The notes: generated from the sequence alone by a model not told the origin. A stretch of DNA of 9,524 nt from Gammaproteobacteria bacterium (GCA_030636465.1 DAOVWW010000036.1:1-9524); one strand, 5' to 3'. Positions 1 to 6,768 are shown, counted from the first letter of the stretch. Program-made: numbers and translations.

Positions 1-900
1 AAAGTATTTGCTATGCAGAAAGATGAAATATCCGATCCAGTCAGAAGCCGGTTTGGTGTTCATATCATTAAATTAAATGACGTCAAAGCAGAATCTGGTA
101 AGAGCTTTGAACAGGCCAAAGAGCAGATTCGTGATGAATATGCACTGAAAGAATCCGCTTCCCGTTTCGGCCAGATGGCTGAAGAAATGCAAAACCTGGT
201 TTATGAACAGCCCACTAGTCTACAGGCAGCGGCGGATGCATTGGGTTTAAAAGTCATGACCAGCGACTGGTTTTCTCGATCTGGCGGCGTAGGCCTCTTA
301 TCAAAACGTGTATTTGTCGATTCTGCATTTACTGAAGACGTTTTGCTGGAAGGGCTAAACAGCGAAGTTGTAGAAACTGGCGACGACACGTTAGTGGCGC
401 TGCGTTTACTCGAACACCGCTTACCCCAGCAAAAACCACTGGCAGATGTTTCCGATGAAATAAAACAGGGTTTGATTAAGCAGCGTAGCAAGCAGCTGCT
501 AGCAACTAAAGTCGATGAACTGACTGCTCAACTTCGATCTGGAAGTAAAACTTTGGCACAAATTGCTGAACAGCAGGGAATAGAGCTTACTGAACATGAA
601 AATGTTAAACGTGCTGGTAATGCAGGCCTGGCACCCGCCCTGTTGAATGTAGTTTTTCGCACATCAGTAAGCTCATCAGGCAATGACAAAGAGGCTGCTA
701 ATGCCTTGTTAGCCAGCGGAGATTATGTGATATTTTCTGTCAGTAAAGCCACTCCAGGTGACCCTCAGGACGTTTCAGAAGATGTGCGTGAGCAGATTAA
801 CTACGTCATACAGCAACGTAAGGGTGATGGCCTGTTTGCGGACTATGAACGTGGTTTGTATGAGTTAGCTGACATCGTTATTTATGAGGATAAGCTCTAA
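1..900 (+). CDS. ppiD: Peptidyl-prolyl cis-trans isomerase PpiD, C-terminal part (5' truncated by window edge)
   Basis: The reading frame is open to base 1 (K-V-F-A precedes the first ATG at 13), so the gene begins outside the window and the ATG is internal. About 299 residues are visible, against roughly 620 for the whole protein in E. coli. The segment opens with the end of a parvulin PPIase domain (FGVHIIKL). It then runs through the PpiD-type C-terminal region, with recognisable blocks such as the DWFSR stretch and LLEHRLPQQKPLADV, which resemble the E. coli sequence. PpiD is an inner-membrane-anchored periplasmic chaperone working near the SecYEG exit on newly exported outer-membrane proteins; the N-terminal anchor and chaperone lobe are not visible here. 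It is convergent with the next gene, with 67 bases between. SurA is the alternative, but the C-terminal region fits PpiD better. Confidence 0.9.
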   Translation, partial: KVFAMQKDEISDPVRSRFGVHIIKLNDVKAESGKSFEQAKEQIRDEYALKESASRFGQMAEEMQNLVYEQPTSLQAAADALGLKVMTSDWFSRSGGVGLLSKRVFVDSAFTEDVLLEGLNSEVVETGDDTLVALRLLEHRLPQQKPLADVSDEIKQGLIKQRSKQLLATKVDELTAQLRSGSKTLAQIAEQQGIELTEHENVKRAGNAGLAPALLNVVFRTSVSSSGNDKEAANALLASGDYVIFSVSKATPGDPQDVSEDVREQINYVIQQRKGDGLFADYERGLYELADIVIYEDKL

Positions 901-918
901 GGATAAGAGATCTCTTAG
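897..918. repeat. Inverted repeat between convergent genes
   Basis: A perfect 14-bp palindrome lies at 904-917 (TAAGAGATCTCTTA). A longer alternative pairing of CTAAG (897-901) with CTTAG (914-918) is also possible. It sits just after the ppiD stop codon. It is AT-rich and no T-run follows directly, so it is at best a weak terminator or mRNA-end hairpin. Confidence 0.4.
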
Positions 919-967
919 GGCGACTGCGTTAATCGATACTACACTTTTTATTTATGGTGAGGATCGG

Positions 968-2200
968 TCAGGATGAAGGCGCATTCGACACTTTGCTAAA
1001 CCCGGCCTTCCTCACCCAGCTTTTATCAAAACTATTGATAAGTAGCTGTTGCATCGGTGCATCGAGATAGTATTCAGCGGATGTTTGCGATAATGCCTGC
1101 GGGTAAACCGGTAGCTGATGCCCCAGCATATGCAACCGGGTTTTAAGAGGTGGAAGTGTTGTGCTGGTATCGCCAAATTTACGCATTTCTAGCTCTACCC
1201 ATCTTTCTATATCAGCCGGTTTGACGCTTTTACGCATAGTCTGGCTCATCTTTTTGTAAGGCATAAATAAGCGATGCTTGCCATCTTTTGGCTGATTGAT
1301 AACTAATGGCCAGTATTTCTCACGTAAAAAATTCTGGAAAATAATGGGCTGAATTATTGATGTGATGGCATCATCATCTTCCATGATTTCGAGAGTATAA
1401 CGATCTGCCTGAACTTCACCGCGTCGGGCAGCGAAGAACGATACAGCGTTATATACAGGTGAATAATATTGAAAAAAGAAGCTCAGTGGTTTCAGCAGCA
1501 GATCACCGTGCCGCTGTAGTGCGTAATGATAATTTGCCCACTGGCTATGCATATTCAATATCCAGCCGGTCACAGGGTTCTTCTGGCTGGAGAGTCTGCC
1601 TATTTCACGCCCTAACATACCCTGGAATTGTTGTGGTGAGGTGCACAACAATGTAGATAAACCAATATTCAGCGTATTTTTAAATTTAACCGGAAACCAG
1701 CTTACCGGTGTGTGCTTTATATGTATGTCATCTTGTCTGGTAATTGTTATTTTTTCTATACCTGGGTTGCCGAAGTGAATTTGCAGGCCTTTAATGAGCC
1801 TGGCAAGCTTGGGCGAAGAATCAGGACTCACTGTAACACCAGCACGGTTGGTAAACTTTAAGCGGGAAAGTGAAATACTGGCCAGTACTGAAAGTAGCAG
1901 AAAACTCCCAATCATCAGTGCATCAGCCCAGTGCCTGTGATGTTCTGAAGAATAAAGTGAGTCGATTAGATTTAAATAAAGCCATATAGAGAGGGCAGGA
2001 AACAGCAAAAGAGCAAAATAGCCGAGAGTAGCAAACAATACGACAAACAGGAGATAAAATGTAGGGGTCGTGGCGGCAAACGGCCGTAACCAACGCACGA
2101 CATTTTCACGGTTCAGAGTAAAGTCAGTATTCGAAATAGAGTGGCTTAGAGCTTCAAGCATAGTTCTGTTTTGTAGCGTTTTATTTATAGAGAAACCCAT
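968..2200 (-). CDS. Membrane-anchored M48-like protein with degenerate zinc site (probable pseudo-peptidase)
   Basis: This 410-residue protein has a hydrophobic N-terminal region (about residues 46-80) and a second membrane segment (about 93-111), followed by a soluble domain laid out like an M48 (HtpX/Ste24-type) metallopeptidase. A stretch LNIGLSTLLCTSPQQFQGML leads into the position of the HExxH helix. About 60 residues later AARRGEVQADRY matches the M48 ExxxAD element that carries the third zinc ligand (E262, D266). Near the end TRLHMLG resembles the HPxxxRLxxL element. The expected HExxH reads R198-E199-I200-G201-R202, so both zinc-binding histidines are arginine while the general-base glutamate is kept. 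Proteolysis is therefore unlikely, and a scaffold or regulatory role is an inference. There is no good ribosome site before M1; M14 (2161) is an alternative start. The family call rests on motif layout only. Confidence 0.6.
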   Translation of the reverse strand: MGFSINKTLQNRTMLEALSHSISNTDFTLNRENVVRWLRPFAATTPTFYLLFVVLFATLGYFALLLFPALSIWLYLNLIDSLYSSEHHRHWADALMIGSFLLLSVLASISLSRLKFTNRAGVTVSPDSSPKLARLIKGLQIHFGNPGIEKITITRQDDIHIKHTPVSWFPVKFKNTLNIGLSTLLCTSPQQFQGMLGREIGRLSSQKNPVTGWILNMHSQWANYHYALQRHGDLLLKPLSFFFQYYSPVYNAVSFFAARRGEVQADRYTLEIMEDDDAITSIIQPIIFQNFLREKYWPLVINQPKDGKHRLFMPYKKMSQTMRKSVKPADIERWVELEMRKFGDTSTTLPPLKTRLHMLGHQLPVYPQALSQTSAEYYLDAPMQQLLINSFDKSWVRKAGFSKVSNAPSS

Positions 2201-2219
2201 ACTAGTAAAGTAGATGTGA

Positions 2220-2250
2220 ATAATAGCAGATTCAAGAACAGGGTGACTAA
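2220..2250 (-). promoter_or_regulatory. Possible promoter for the M48-like gene
   Basis: On the minus strand a TATTAT hexamer (2220-2225) lies about 20 bases upstream of the ATG, with a poor -35 candidate TTAGTC (2245-2250) at 19-base spacing. The gene should need its own promoter, because the ssrA terminator separates it from the upstream genes. The assignment is weak. Confidence 0.25.
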
Positions 2251-2320
2251 TGGTAGTGTTTAGCGGAAGAACAGGTAGGTCTTGATGAGATATGTGTCAT
2301 GACAGCAAACATACGGGCAC

Positions 2321-2349
2321 AAAAAACCCGCCAGCTGGCGGGTTTTTTT
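2321..2349 (-). terminator. Intrinsic terminator of ssrA (symmetrical, possibly bidirectional)
   Basis: A 16-base perfect palindrome, CCCGCCAGCTGGCGGG (2327-2342), is flanked by six A on the left and seven T on the right. Read on the minus strand it is a GC-rich hairpin followed by a T-run, starting a few bases after the CCA end of tmRNA. The mirror-image arrangement also fits termination of plus-strand transcripts. Confidence 0.88.
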
Positions 2350-2352
2350 GTC

Positions 2353-2710
2353 TGGTGGAGGCGGGGAGAATCGAACTCCCGTCCGCAAGCACTCTACCGT
2401 CCGGTTCTACATGTTTAGTTTGCACTTTAATTTAATCGAACGCTACCCGGCAAACGAGGAAAACGCACGACGATTCTGTATAGGTTTTAACGGGTCCGCC
2501 ACAGACAATGCTTTACCGCGATACTGTGTAATTTGACCTTTCGAATCCCCGCCCACAATCAAGCAAAGGTGAAAGGACTAACCGGTATTAGGCGGCTAGT
2601 GCGTAGTTGTCGTCGTTGGCAACTAAAATGTTGCAGCTGGATTTACGAGGGAATCTGCTCCTCGACATGCACCGAAGGCTTTGCCACCCGCGTCGAAACC
2701 GGTCGCCCCC
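2353..2710 (-). ncRNA. ssrA: Transfer-messenger RNA (tmRNA, SsrA)
   Basis: This is a one-piece tmRNA of about 358 nt. The 5' end GGGGGCG (2704-2710) pairs with CGCCTCC just before the encoded ACCA (2353-2356), forming the alanine-type acceptor stem. The T arm (GGGAG, loop TTCGATT, CTCCC) is at 2364-2380. After the 5' domain, which begins GGGGGCGACCGGTTTCGACG, the tag reading frame at 2588-2620 encodes ANDDNYALAA followed by TAA. tmRNA with SmpB rescues ribosomes stalled on mRNAs lacking a stop codon and marks the product for proteolysis through the LAA end. The gene follows smpB on the same strand at 43 bases. Short reading frames on the opposite strand here are not genes. Confidence 0.97.
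2588..2620 (-). other. tmRNA proteolysis-tag reading frame (ANDDNYALAA, stop TAA)
   Basis: Resume codon GCC at 2618-2620, then AAC GAC GAC AAC TAC GCA CTA GCC GCC and TAA at 2588-2590. The E. coli tag is ANDENYALAA; here the fourth residue is D. The C-terminal LAA, the degron read by ClpXP/ClpAP, is intact. Confidence 0.95.
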
Positions 2711-2719
2711 AGAGATCTA

Positions 2720-2750
2720 ATTATAACACGTGAAAATAAAACTGTAGCAA
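2720..2750 (-). promoter_or_regulatory. ssrA promoter
   Basis: A consensus -10 TATAAT (2720-2725, minus strand) lies 9 bases before the mature tmRNA 5' end, consistent with a short leader removed by RNase P. The best -35 is TTGCTA (2745-2750) at a long 19-base spacing. The promoter sits in the 43-base gap and immediately abuts the smpB stop codon, so ssrA can be transcribed independently of smpB. Confidence 0.6.
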
Positions 2751-2753
2751 TAT

Positions 2754-3239
2754 TCAGTATTTTCCATGTTTCATAATTCTTTCCTTATCACGCTTCCATT
2801 CCCTGTCCTTGATGGAACTGCGCTTGTCGTGCTGCTTTTTACCTTTTGCCAGGGCGATTTCGAGCTTTGCCCTGCCACGTTTCCAGTACAGGGCAACAGG
2901 GACGATGGTGTAGCCATCACGTTCTGCAGAACTAATCAGCTGGCTTATTTCGCGACGATTTAACAACAACTTACGCATACGTGTTGGATTAGCCACATTG
3001 TGCGTGGATGCCGATACCAGGGGTGAGATATGTGCGCCAACCAGAAATAGTTCTCCATTGCGGATAATGACATAGCTTTCTTTTAGCTGTGCACGTCCGT
3101 CACGCATGCTTTTGACTTCCCAGCCTTCGAGCACCATTCCTGCTTCAAACTTATCTTCCAGATGGTAATCAAATTTTGCCTTTTTATTTAAGGCGATGGT
3201 GCTGCCAGAAGAAGTTTTCTTTTTTGATTTTCCGGACAT
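2754..3239 (-). CDS. smpB: SsrA-binding protein SmpB
   Basis: The 161-residue length matches the SmpB family (about 160). The sequence carries the OB-fold hallmarks: an N-terminal basic segment, then [20 protein letters not shown], the signature [14 protein letters not shown] (residues 39-52), [14 protein letters not shown], and a basic C-terminal tail [20 protein letters not shown] (138-157) that folds into the ribosomal mRNA channel. SmpB binds the tRNA-like domain of tmRNA and delivers it with EF-Tu to stalled ribosomes. It is encoded immediately upstream of ssrA on the same strand, the usual partner arrangement. No strong ribosome binding site is visible before the ATG at 3239, but the start gives the standard N-terminus. 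Confidence 0.97.
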   Translation of the reverse strand: MSGKSKKKTSSGSTIALNKKAKFDYHLEDKFEAGMVLEGWEVKSMRDGRAQLKESYVIIRNGELFLVGAHISPLVSASTHNVANPTRMRKLLLNRREISQLISSAERDGYTIVPVALYWKRGRAKLEIALAKGKKQHDKRSSIKDREWKRDKERIMKHGKY

Positions 3240-3330
3240 GGTTGGTGTAATGCTTTGAGTATGTTAAAAAAGGTTCTGCTGTAACAGGCGCATTCAAACA
3301 CAAAACAGGCCAACAACGAAGCCGGTTTCA

Positions 3331-3336
3331 TATAAA
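3331..3336 (+). promoter_or_regulatory. Possible -10 element in the smpB/transporter divergent region
   Basis: The 133-base gap (3240-3372) must hold divergent promoters for smpB and the transporter. TATAAA at 3331-3336 is the best plus-strand -10 candidate. No convincing -35 lies at the proper distance, and no clear smpB promoter was recognised. Confidence 0.25.
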
Positions 3337-3372
3337 ATCACACATAGCGGAAATAAATCAGGGTTTACAGGT

Positions 3373-4749
3373 ATGCCAGAAGAAAAGAATGTTTCTATAC
3401 ACGGGCAATGGTCCAGTCGCTGGGCCTTTATCATGGCAGCAACGGGTTCAGCAGTCGGCCTGGGTAATATCTGGAAGTTCCCCTATATAACTGGTGAATA
3501 TGGTGGCGGGGCTTTTGTCCTGGTTTACCTGTTTTGTGTGGCCATAATCGGTATACCAATTATGATGGCTGAAGTCATGCTTGGCCGCCGTGGTCGCCAG
3601 AGCCCGATCAATACAATGCGAACATTAGCCAGAGCTGAAGATCGCCATGGGATCTGGTCATGGGTCGGCTGGATGGGTGTACTGGCCGGTTTTCTTATAC
3701 TCTCCTATTACAGTGTCATTGCGGGCTGGGGACTGGCCTATGTATTCCGCACGGCAACAGGCGCGTTCCATGCGGTTGACAATGCCGGCATTAAAGATAT
3801 TTTTGGTGAACTGGTCTCAGATCCGGAAAAGCTGCTGGCCTGGCACACCGGTTTTGTGGCGCTAACTATGGTGGTAGTTGCCAGAGGCGTGAAACAAGGT
3901 TTGGAGCAAGCAGTACGTTTCCTCATGCCTCTATTACTGGTACTTCTGCTGATACTTTTCGGCTATGCAATGAACACCGGTCATTTCAGCGAGGGCGTTG
4001 AGTTCCTGTTCAAGCCGGATTTTAGCAAGTTAACGGCAGGTGCAATTCTCACTGCCATGGGGCATGCATTCTTCACCCTCAGTCTGGGTATGGGCGCCAT
4101 CATGATTTATGGTTCATATCTGCCAGAAAATACATCTATCGCAAAAACTTCAATTATTATTTCCCTTGCAGACACGATGGTTGCCTTGCTCGCGGGGCTG
4201 GCAATTTTCCCGATAGTATTTTCTTTCCCAGAGCTCTCACCAGGCGCTGGCCCAGGACTTATTTTCCAGACCTTGCCGATAGCTTTTGCAAATATGCCTG
4301 GCGGCCAGTTTTTTGGCACATTATTCTTTGTACTTATTGTCGTTGCAGCATGGACTTCATCAATATCTCTGATAGAGCCAGCTGTGGCCTGGTTGATAGA
4401 AAACCGGGGTATGACTCGCGTCAGGGCGGCGGTCTGGTGTGGTCTGGCAACCTGGCTGGTGGGTATTGCCACTGTTCTCTCATTTAGCCACTGGGCCTTT
4501 GACTTCAACTTCCTCGGGACAGTCAAGCATAATGGTGTGTTTGATATTCTTGATATTTTAACGGCTAATATTATGCTGCCTGTCGGCGGGTTGCTGATTG
4601 CTATATTTGCCGGCTGGATGATGAAGCCGAAACACAGCAAGGAAGAGCTGGCTCTGAATCGCAGTTACAAAATATGGCAGTTTCTGATCAAGTATGTGGC
4701 ACCGGCACTGGTTTCTGTCGTAATACTAAATCTTTTCGGAATCATATGA
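3373..4749 (+). CDS. Sodium-dependent transporter, neurotransmitter:sodium symporter (NSS/SNF) family
   Basis: A 458-residue integral membrane protein of the LeuT/MhsT fold. TM1 contains the unwound substrate/sodium segment ATGSAVGLGNIWKFPY (residues 23-38), diagnostic of the family. TM6 has its counterpart around HAFFTLSLGMG (231-241), and TM8 has TSSIS (328-332), where serine or threonine ligands of the second sodium site are expected. I count 11 likely membrane segments (about 17-37, 46-69, 97-125, 157-171, 182-201, 224-247, 259-285, 313-340, 352-373, 392-415, 436-457), as in many bacterial members such as MhsT, rather than the 12 of LeuT. Members import amino acids with sodium; the substrate cannot be read here. 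It is divergent from smpB and 30 bases upstream of ratA, so the genes may be co-transcribed. Confidence 0.92.
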   Translation: MPEEKNVSIHGQWSSRWAFIMAATGSAVGLGNIWKFPYITGEYGGGAFVLVYLFCVAIIGIPIMMAEVMLGRRGRQSPINTMRTLARAEDRHGIWSWVGWMGVLAGFLILSYYSVIAGWGLAYVFRTATGAFHAVDNAGIKDIFGELVSDPEKLLAWHTGFVALTMVVVARGVKQGLEQAVRFLMPLLLVLLLILFGYAMNTGHFSEGVEFLFKPDFSKLTAGAILTAMGHAFFTLSLGMGAIMIYGSYLPENTSIAKTSIIISLADTMVALLAGLAIFPIVFSFPELSPGAGPGLIFQTLPIAFANMPGGQFFGTLFFVLIVVAAWTSSISLIEPAVAWLIENRGMTRVRAAVWCGLATWLVGIATVLSFSHWAFDFNFLGTVKHNGVFDILDILTANIMLPVGGLLIAIFAGWMMKPKHSKEELALNRSYKIWQFLIKYVAPALVSVVILNLFGII

Positions 4750-4767
4750 TCAGTGAGCTGAAAAGCA

Positions 4768-4775
4768 GGGGAGGA
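4768..4775 (+). promoter_or_regulatory. Strong ribosome binding site for ratA
   Basis: GGGGAGGA ends 4 bases before the ATG at 4780 and fixes the ratA start. Confidence 0.75.
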
Positions 4776-4779
4776 ACTG

Positions 4780-5223
4780 ATGTCTAGAATCCAGCGTTCC
4801 GCACTTGTTCCGTATAGTGCGGAAGAAATGTTCGAAGTGGTGACAGATGTCCCGCACTATGGTGAATTTCTGCCCTGGTGCAGTGGCGCACGGATTCTCC
4901 AGAGGGAAGGCGATGAAGTGATCGCTCAGGTTGATATTTCTTTTAAAGCAGTCAAACAGTCTTTTACTACAATCAATATCTACGATGAAGGCAAGCAGAT
5001 TACTATGAATTTGAAAGATGGCCCATTTAGTTTTCTCACGGGTGTCTGGCAATTCATAGAACTGGATGAACAGGCCTGTAAAATTAAATTTGATCTGGAA
5101 TTCGGCTTTGCAAATCGGCTGGCGGGTGCTGTGATAGGGCCGGTTTTCAGCATCATTGCAAATGGCATGGTAGATGCCTTCCACAAGCGTGCAATCGATG
5201 TGTATGGGACAAGAGAACTGTGA
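4780..5223 (+). CDS. ratA: RatA-like START/polyketide-cyclase (COQ10-type) protein
   Basis: A 147-residue protein of the RatA/YfjG/COQ10 family. It starts SRIQRSALVPYSAEEMFEVV and has the family motif VTDVPHYGEFLPWCSGARIL (residues 21-40), followed by the beta strands and the long C-terminal helix of a START-like lipid-binding fold (ANRLAGAVIGPVFSIIANGM, 116-135). Eukaryotic COQ10 relatives bind ubiquinone and support respiration. The E. coli protein has been described as the toxin RatA, which interferes with 50S/30S association, so the physiological role is debated. The stop overlaps the next start by 4 bases, so translational coupling with ratB is likely. A shadow frame on the opposite strand covering the same bases has no family resemblance. 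Confidence 0.93.
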   Translation: MSRIQRSALVPYSAEEMFEVVTDVPHYGEFLPWCSGARILQREGDEVIAQVDISFKAVKQSFTTINIYDEGKQITMNLKDGPFSFLTGVWQFIELDEQACKIKFDLEFGFANRLAGAVIGPVFSIIANGMVDAFHKRAIDVYGTREL

Positions 5224-5504
5224 CAAAAATACATGTGGAAGTTATTTTTGCACTGCCAGGAGAACAGGATGTGATTGATGTTGAGTTGCCCCATCCATCA
5301 ACTGTAGAAGATGCTATCAGGGAATCAAAGATTCTGGATAAATATCCTGATATAAATATGGATGTTAACAAAACAGGGATATTTGGCAAAGCCGCGAAAA
5401 AAGAAGATGTTTTACATCCGGGTGACCGGGTCGAGATTTATCGAGGATTAATTGGTGATCCAAAAGAGATACGCAGGCAACGTGCGAAAAAAAATAAAGT
5501 TTAA
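5220..5504 (+). CDS. ratB: RatB/RnfH family ubiquitin-like protein (UPF0125)
   Basis: A 94-residue protein beginning at a GTG codon that overlaps the ratA stop (GTGA), a typical translational-coupling junction. Family features are the N-terminal strand KIHVEVIFALPGEQ, the central KTGIFGK (residues 51-57) and the C-terminal GDRVEIYRGLIGDPKEIRRQ (68-87). This is the beta-grasp RnfH/YfjF/UPF0125 pattern, and the length is as expected. The molecular function is not established. The name RnfH comes from linkage to rnf electron-transport genes in some bacteria; RatB comes from linkage with ratA in E. coli. Here linkage is to ratA only. An apparently AT-rich, gene-free stretch of about 180 bases follows. 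Confidence 0.92.
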   Translation: MTKIHVEVIFALPGEQDVIDVELPHPSTVEDAIRESKILDKYPDINMDVNKTGIFGKAAKKEDVLHPGDRVEIYRGLIGDPKEIRRQRAKKNKV

Positions 5505-5681
5505 ATTTTGACGAAAGAAGAAACAGGAAAGATTTTAAATATAGTCTAGAATAGCTGAATAAGATTTAATAATTACAAACTGCTTTGCTACTCAAAAAAA
5601 CTGTATCTGAATGGGCCACAGAATCGCGTGGCGCCTTGAGTGCTGCTTTTAGGTGAAACTTTAATAGGGGGCAATAGTTAG
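5505..5681. other. Gene-free AT-rich gap between ratB and the small membrane protein
   Basis: This 177-base stretch has no convincing coding frame and no clear intrinsic terminator for ratB. A TTGACG hexamer at 5508-5513 resembles a -35, but no matching -10 sits at 16-18 bases. The gap probably holds the promoter of the 76-residue gene and marks the left edge of the accessory block. Confidence 0.4.
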
Positions 5682-5912
5682 ATGAATAAATATAATAGGA
5701 ATGCTGCTGCGCAAAAAGTCATTATGCGTGATGCGGAAGCAGGCGAGGGGCTGACTTATAATGAAAAAGAAACACGCAGGGCAATAGTCCACTCGCGTCA
5801 GGACATGACTCAGGTGGTGGTACACCTATCTTTTATTAACAAGCAGTTGCGATGGGTTCGATTTCTGCTAATACTTATTTTTCTCGCACTGTTAATGATT
5901 ATGATCCCTTAA
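5682..5912 (+). CDS. Small C-tail-anchored membrane protein of unknown function
   Basis: This 76-residue protein is not one I recognise. A G-rich ribosome site (GGGGG, about 5667-5671) precedes the ATG by about 10 bases. Residues 1-58 are hydrophilic and charged (for example RDAEAGEGLTYNEKETRRAI). Residues about 59-75 (VRFLLILIFLALLMIMI) form one strongly hydrophobic segment that ends one residue before the stop codon, so the protein would be anchored by its tail with the N-terminal domain probably in the cytoplasm. The gene ends 42 bases before the oxygenase gene on the same strand, so co-transcription is plausible. A coding call is supported by the ribosome site, the coherent amphipathic-to-membrane layout and the position, but no homologue is known to me. 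Confidence 0.6.
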   Translation: MNKYNRNAAAQKVIMRDAEAGEGLTYNEKETRRAIVHSRQDMTQVVVHLSFINKQLRWVRFLLILIFLALLMIMIP

Positions 5913-5957
5913 GGGCGTCTCTATTAATTATAAAATTTAGGTTGAGAGAGGACGATG

Positions 5958-6644
5958 ATGACTTCCAAAAAGCCTGTGAAGAAAAAAAAGAAATCCACCC
6001 TCAAAAAAGCAGGAAAGTTATTTAAGGAAAGCTATTTTCCTACCGTGATGTACTACCGGGACTTGCCTGATGCAGAAGTTTTGAATAGTGAACTGAAGAA
6101 AGATATCTATGCATGGAAAAGGAAGGATAAGGCGGGTATTGTCAGGTCAAATATGGCATCGCTGGGATCCTGGCACAGTGCTGTGGATATGAACCAGCGA
6201 GAAGAATACAGGGATCTACTGGATATCATCACGATAACTGTACAGCAGATTTATGAAGACCAGTCATATGATCCGGAATATGAACCAGTCTGCGACAATA
6301 TGTGGGCCAATATCAGCCCCCGCTATGGTTTCAATCGTAATCATACGCACCCGAATGTCTTATGGAGCGGTGTCTATTACGTACAGGCACCGGAGAAAAG
6401 TGGTCGGGTTTATTTCACCGATCCCCGTGTACAGGCACATATGGTAACGCCGCACCTGAGTAAACTGGCCGGTGATATCAGGGAGACCTGGAGTGAAGTT
6501 TTTTATGAGCCGGTTGAAGGCCGTATGATTATTTTTCCTGCCTGGCTGGGTCATGAGGTAGAACCAAACCTCAGTGCCCTGAAGGGCAGAGCAGGGGAAC
6601 GAATCAGCGTGGCGTTTAACTTCATCCAGCGCAAGCGGGAATGA
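5958..6644 (+). CDS. Putative 2OG-Fe(II) oxygenase (TIGR02466 / PF13759-like)
   Basis: The product is 228 residues from the ATG at 5958, or 229 from the adjacent ATG at 5955. The ribosome site AGAGAGGA (5945-5952) is 2 bases from the first ATG and 5 from the second, so the second is preferred. In 229-residue numbering, the N-terminus is very lysine-rich (5-24). A double-stranded beta-helix core follows: NRNHTHPNVLWSGVYYVQAP (127-146, candidate iron ligand among H130/H132), VYFTDPR (152-158), then GRMIIFPAWLGHEVEPN (189-205), with H200 as the distal iron ligand, and ERISVAFNF (215-223), whose R216 would bind 2-oxoglutarate. The family couples oxidation of 2-oxoglutarate to hydroxylation of a substrate. 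The substrate is unknown here and for most of this family. The gene is convergent with the Tat/Gly-rich gene. Confidence 0.8.
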   Translation: MTSKKPVKKKKKSTLKKAGKLFKESYFPTVMYYRDLPDAEVLNSELKKDIYAWKRKDKAGIVRSNMASLGSWHSAVDMNQREEYRDLLDIITITVQQIYEDQSYDPEYEPVCDNMWANISPRYGFNRNHTHPNVLWSGVYYVQAPEKSGRVYFTDPRVQAHMVTPHLSKLAGDIRETWSEVFYEPVEGRMIIFPAWLGHEVEPNLSALKGRAGERISVAFNFIQRKRE

Positions 6645-6700
6645 TAGTTAGTTCTTTTTTGATGCCTTATTGGACTGATGAATCAATGGGCTAATTTAAT

Positions 6701-6725
6701 CCTGTGCTATTACCCGCGGCACAGG
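6701..6725. repeat. Hairpin 1 in convergent intergenic region
   Basis: CCTGTGC (6701-6707) pairs perfectly with GCACAGG (6719-6725) around an 11-base loop. It lies 57 bases after the oxygenase stop. No T-run follows on either strand, so it is not a classical intrinsic terminator, though it could protect or end transcripts. Confidence 0.55.
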
Positions 6726-6738
6726 TTCGCTTACGAAC
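6725..6738. repeat. Hairpin 2 in convergent intergenic region
   Basis: GTTCG (6725-6729) pairs with CGAAC (6734-6738) around the tetraloop CTTA. It directly abuts hairpin 1 and shares its last base. Confidence 0.5.
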
Positions 6739-6768
6739 ATCACTCAGTATTGGATCGACTGACTGATG
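6738..6768. repeat. Hairpin 3 in convergent intergenic region
   Basis: CATCACTCAGT (6738-6748) pairs with ACTGACTGATG (6758-6768), 10 of 11 positions matching (C/C mismatch at 6743/6763), around a 9-base loop. It abuts hairpin 2 and ends 6 bases before the stop codon of the minus-strand Gly-rich gene, so all three hairpins could serve as a 3' structure for both convergent transcripts. Confidence 0.55.

Noticed and set aside
2353..2380. tmRNA 3' end as a phage or island attachment site
   Set aside because: ssrA is a common integration target, but I see no integrase and no direct repeat of the 3' end in the window; the normal terminator follows at once.
2348..2733. Two plus-strand short frames of 62 and 66 codons
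   Set aside because: They lie on the complement of the tmRNA gene, whose acceptor stem, T arm and tag are unmistakable.
4107..4640. 177-codon minus-strand frame opposite the symporter
   Set aside because: It is antisense to a well-supported NSS transporter and has no domain features.
4750..5226. 158-codon minus-strand frame opposite ratA
   Set aside because: It is the antisense of a clearly recognised RatA, and its translation resembles no family.
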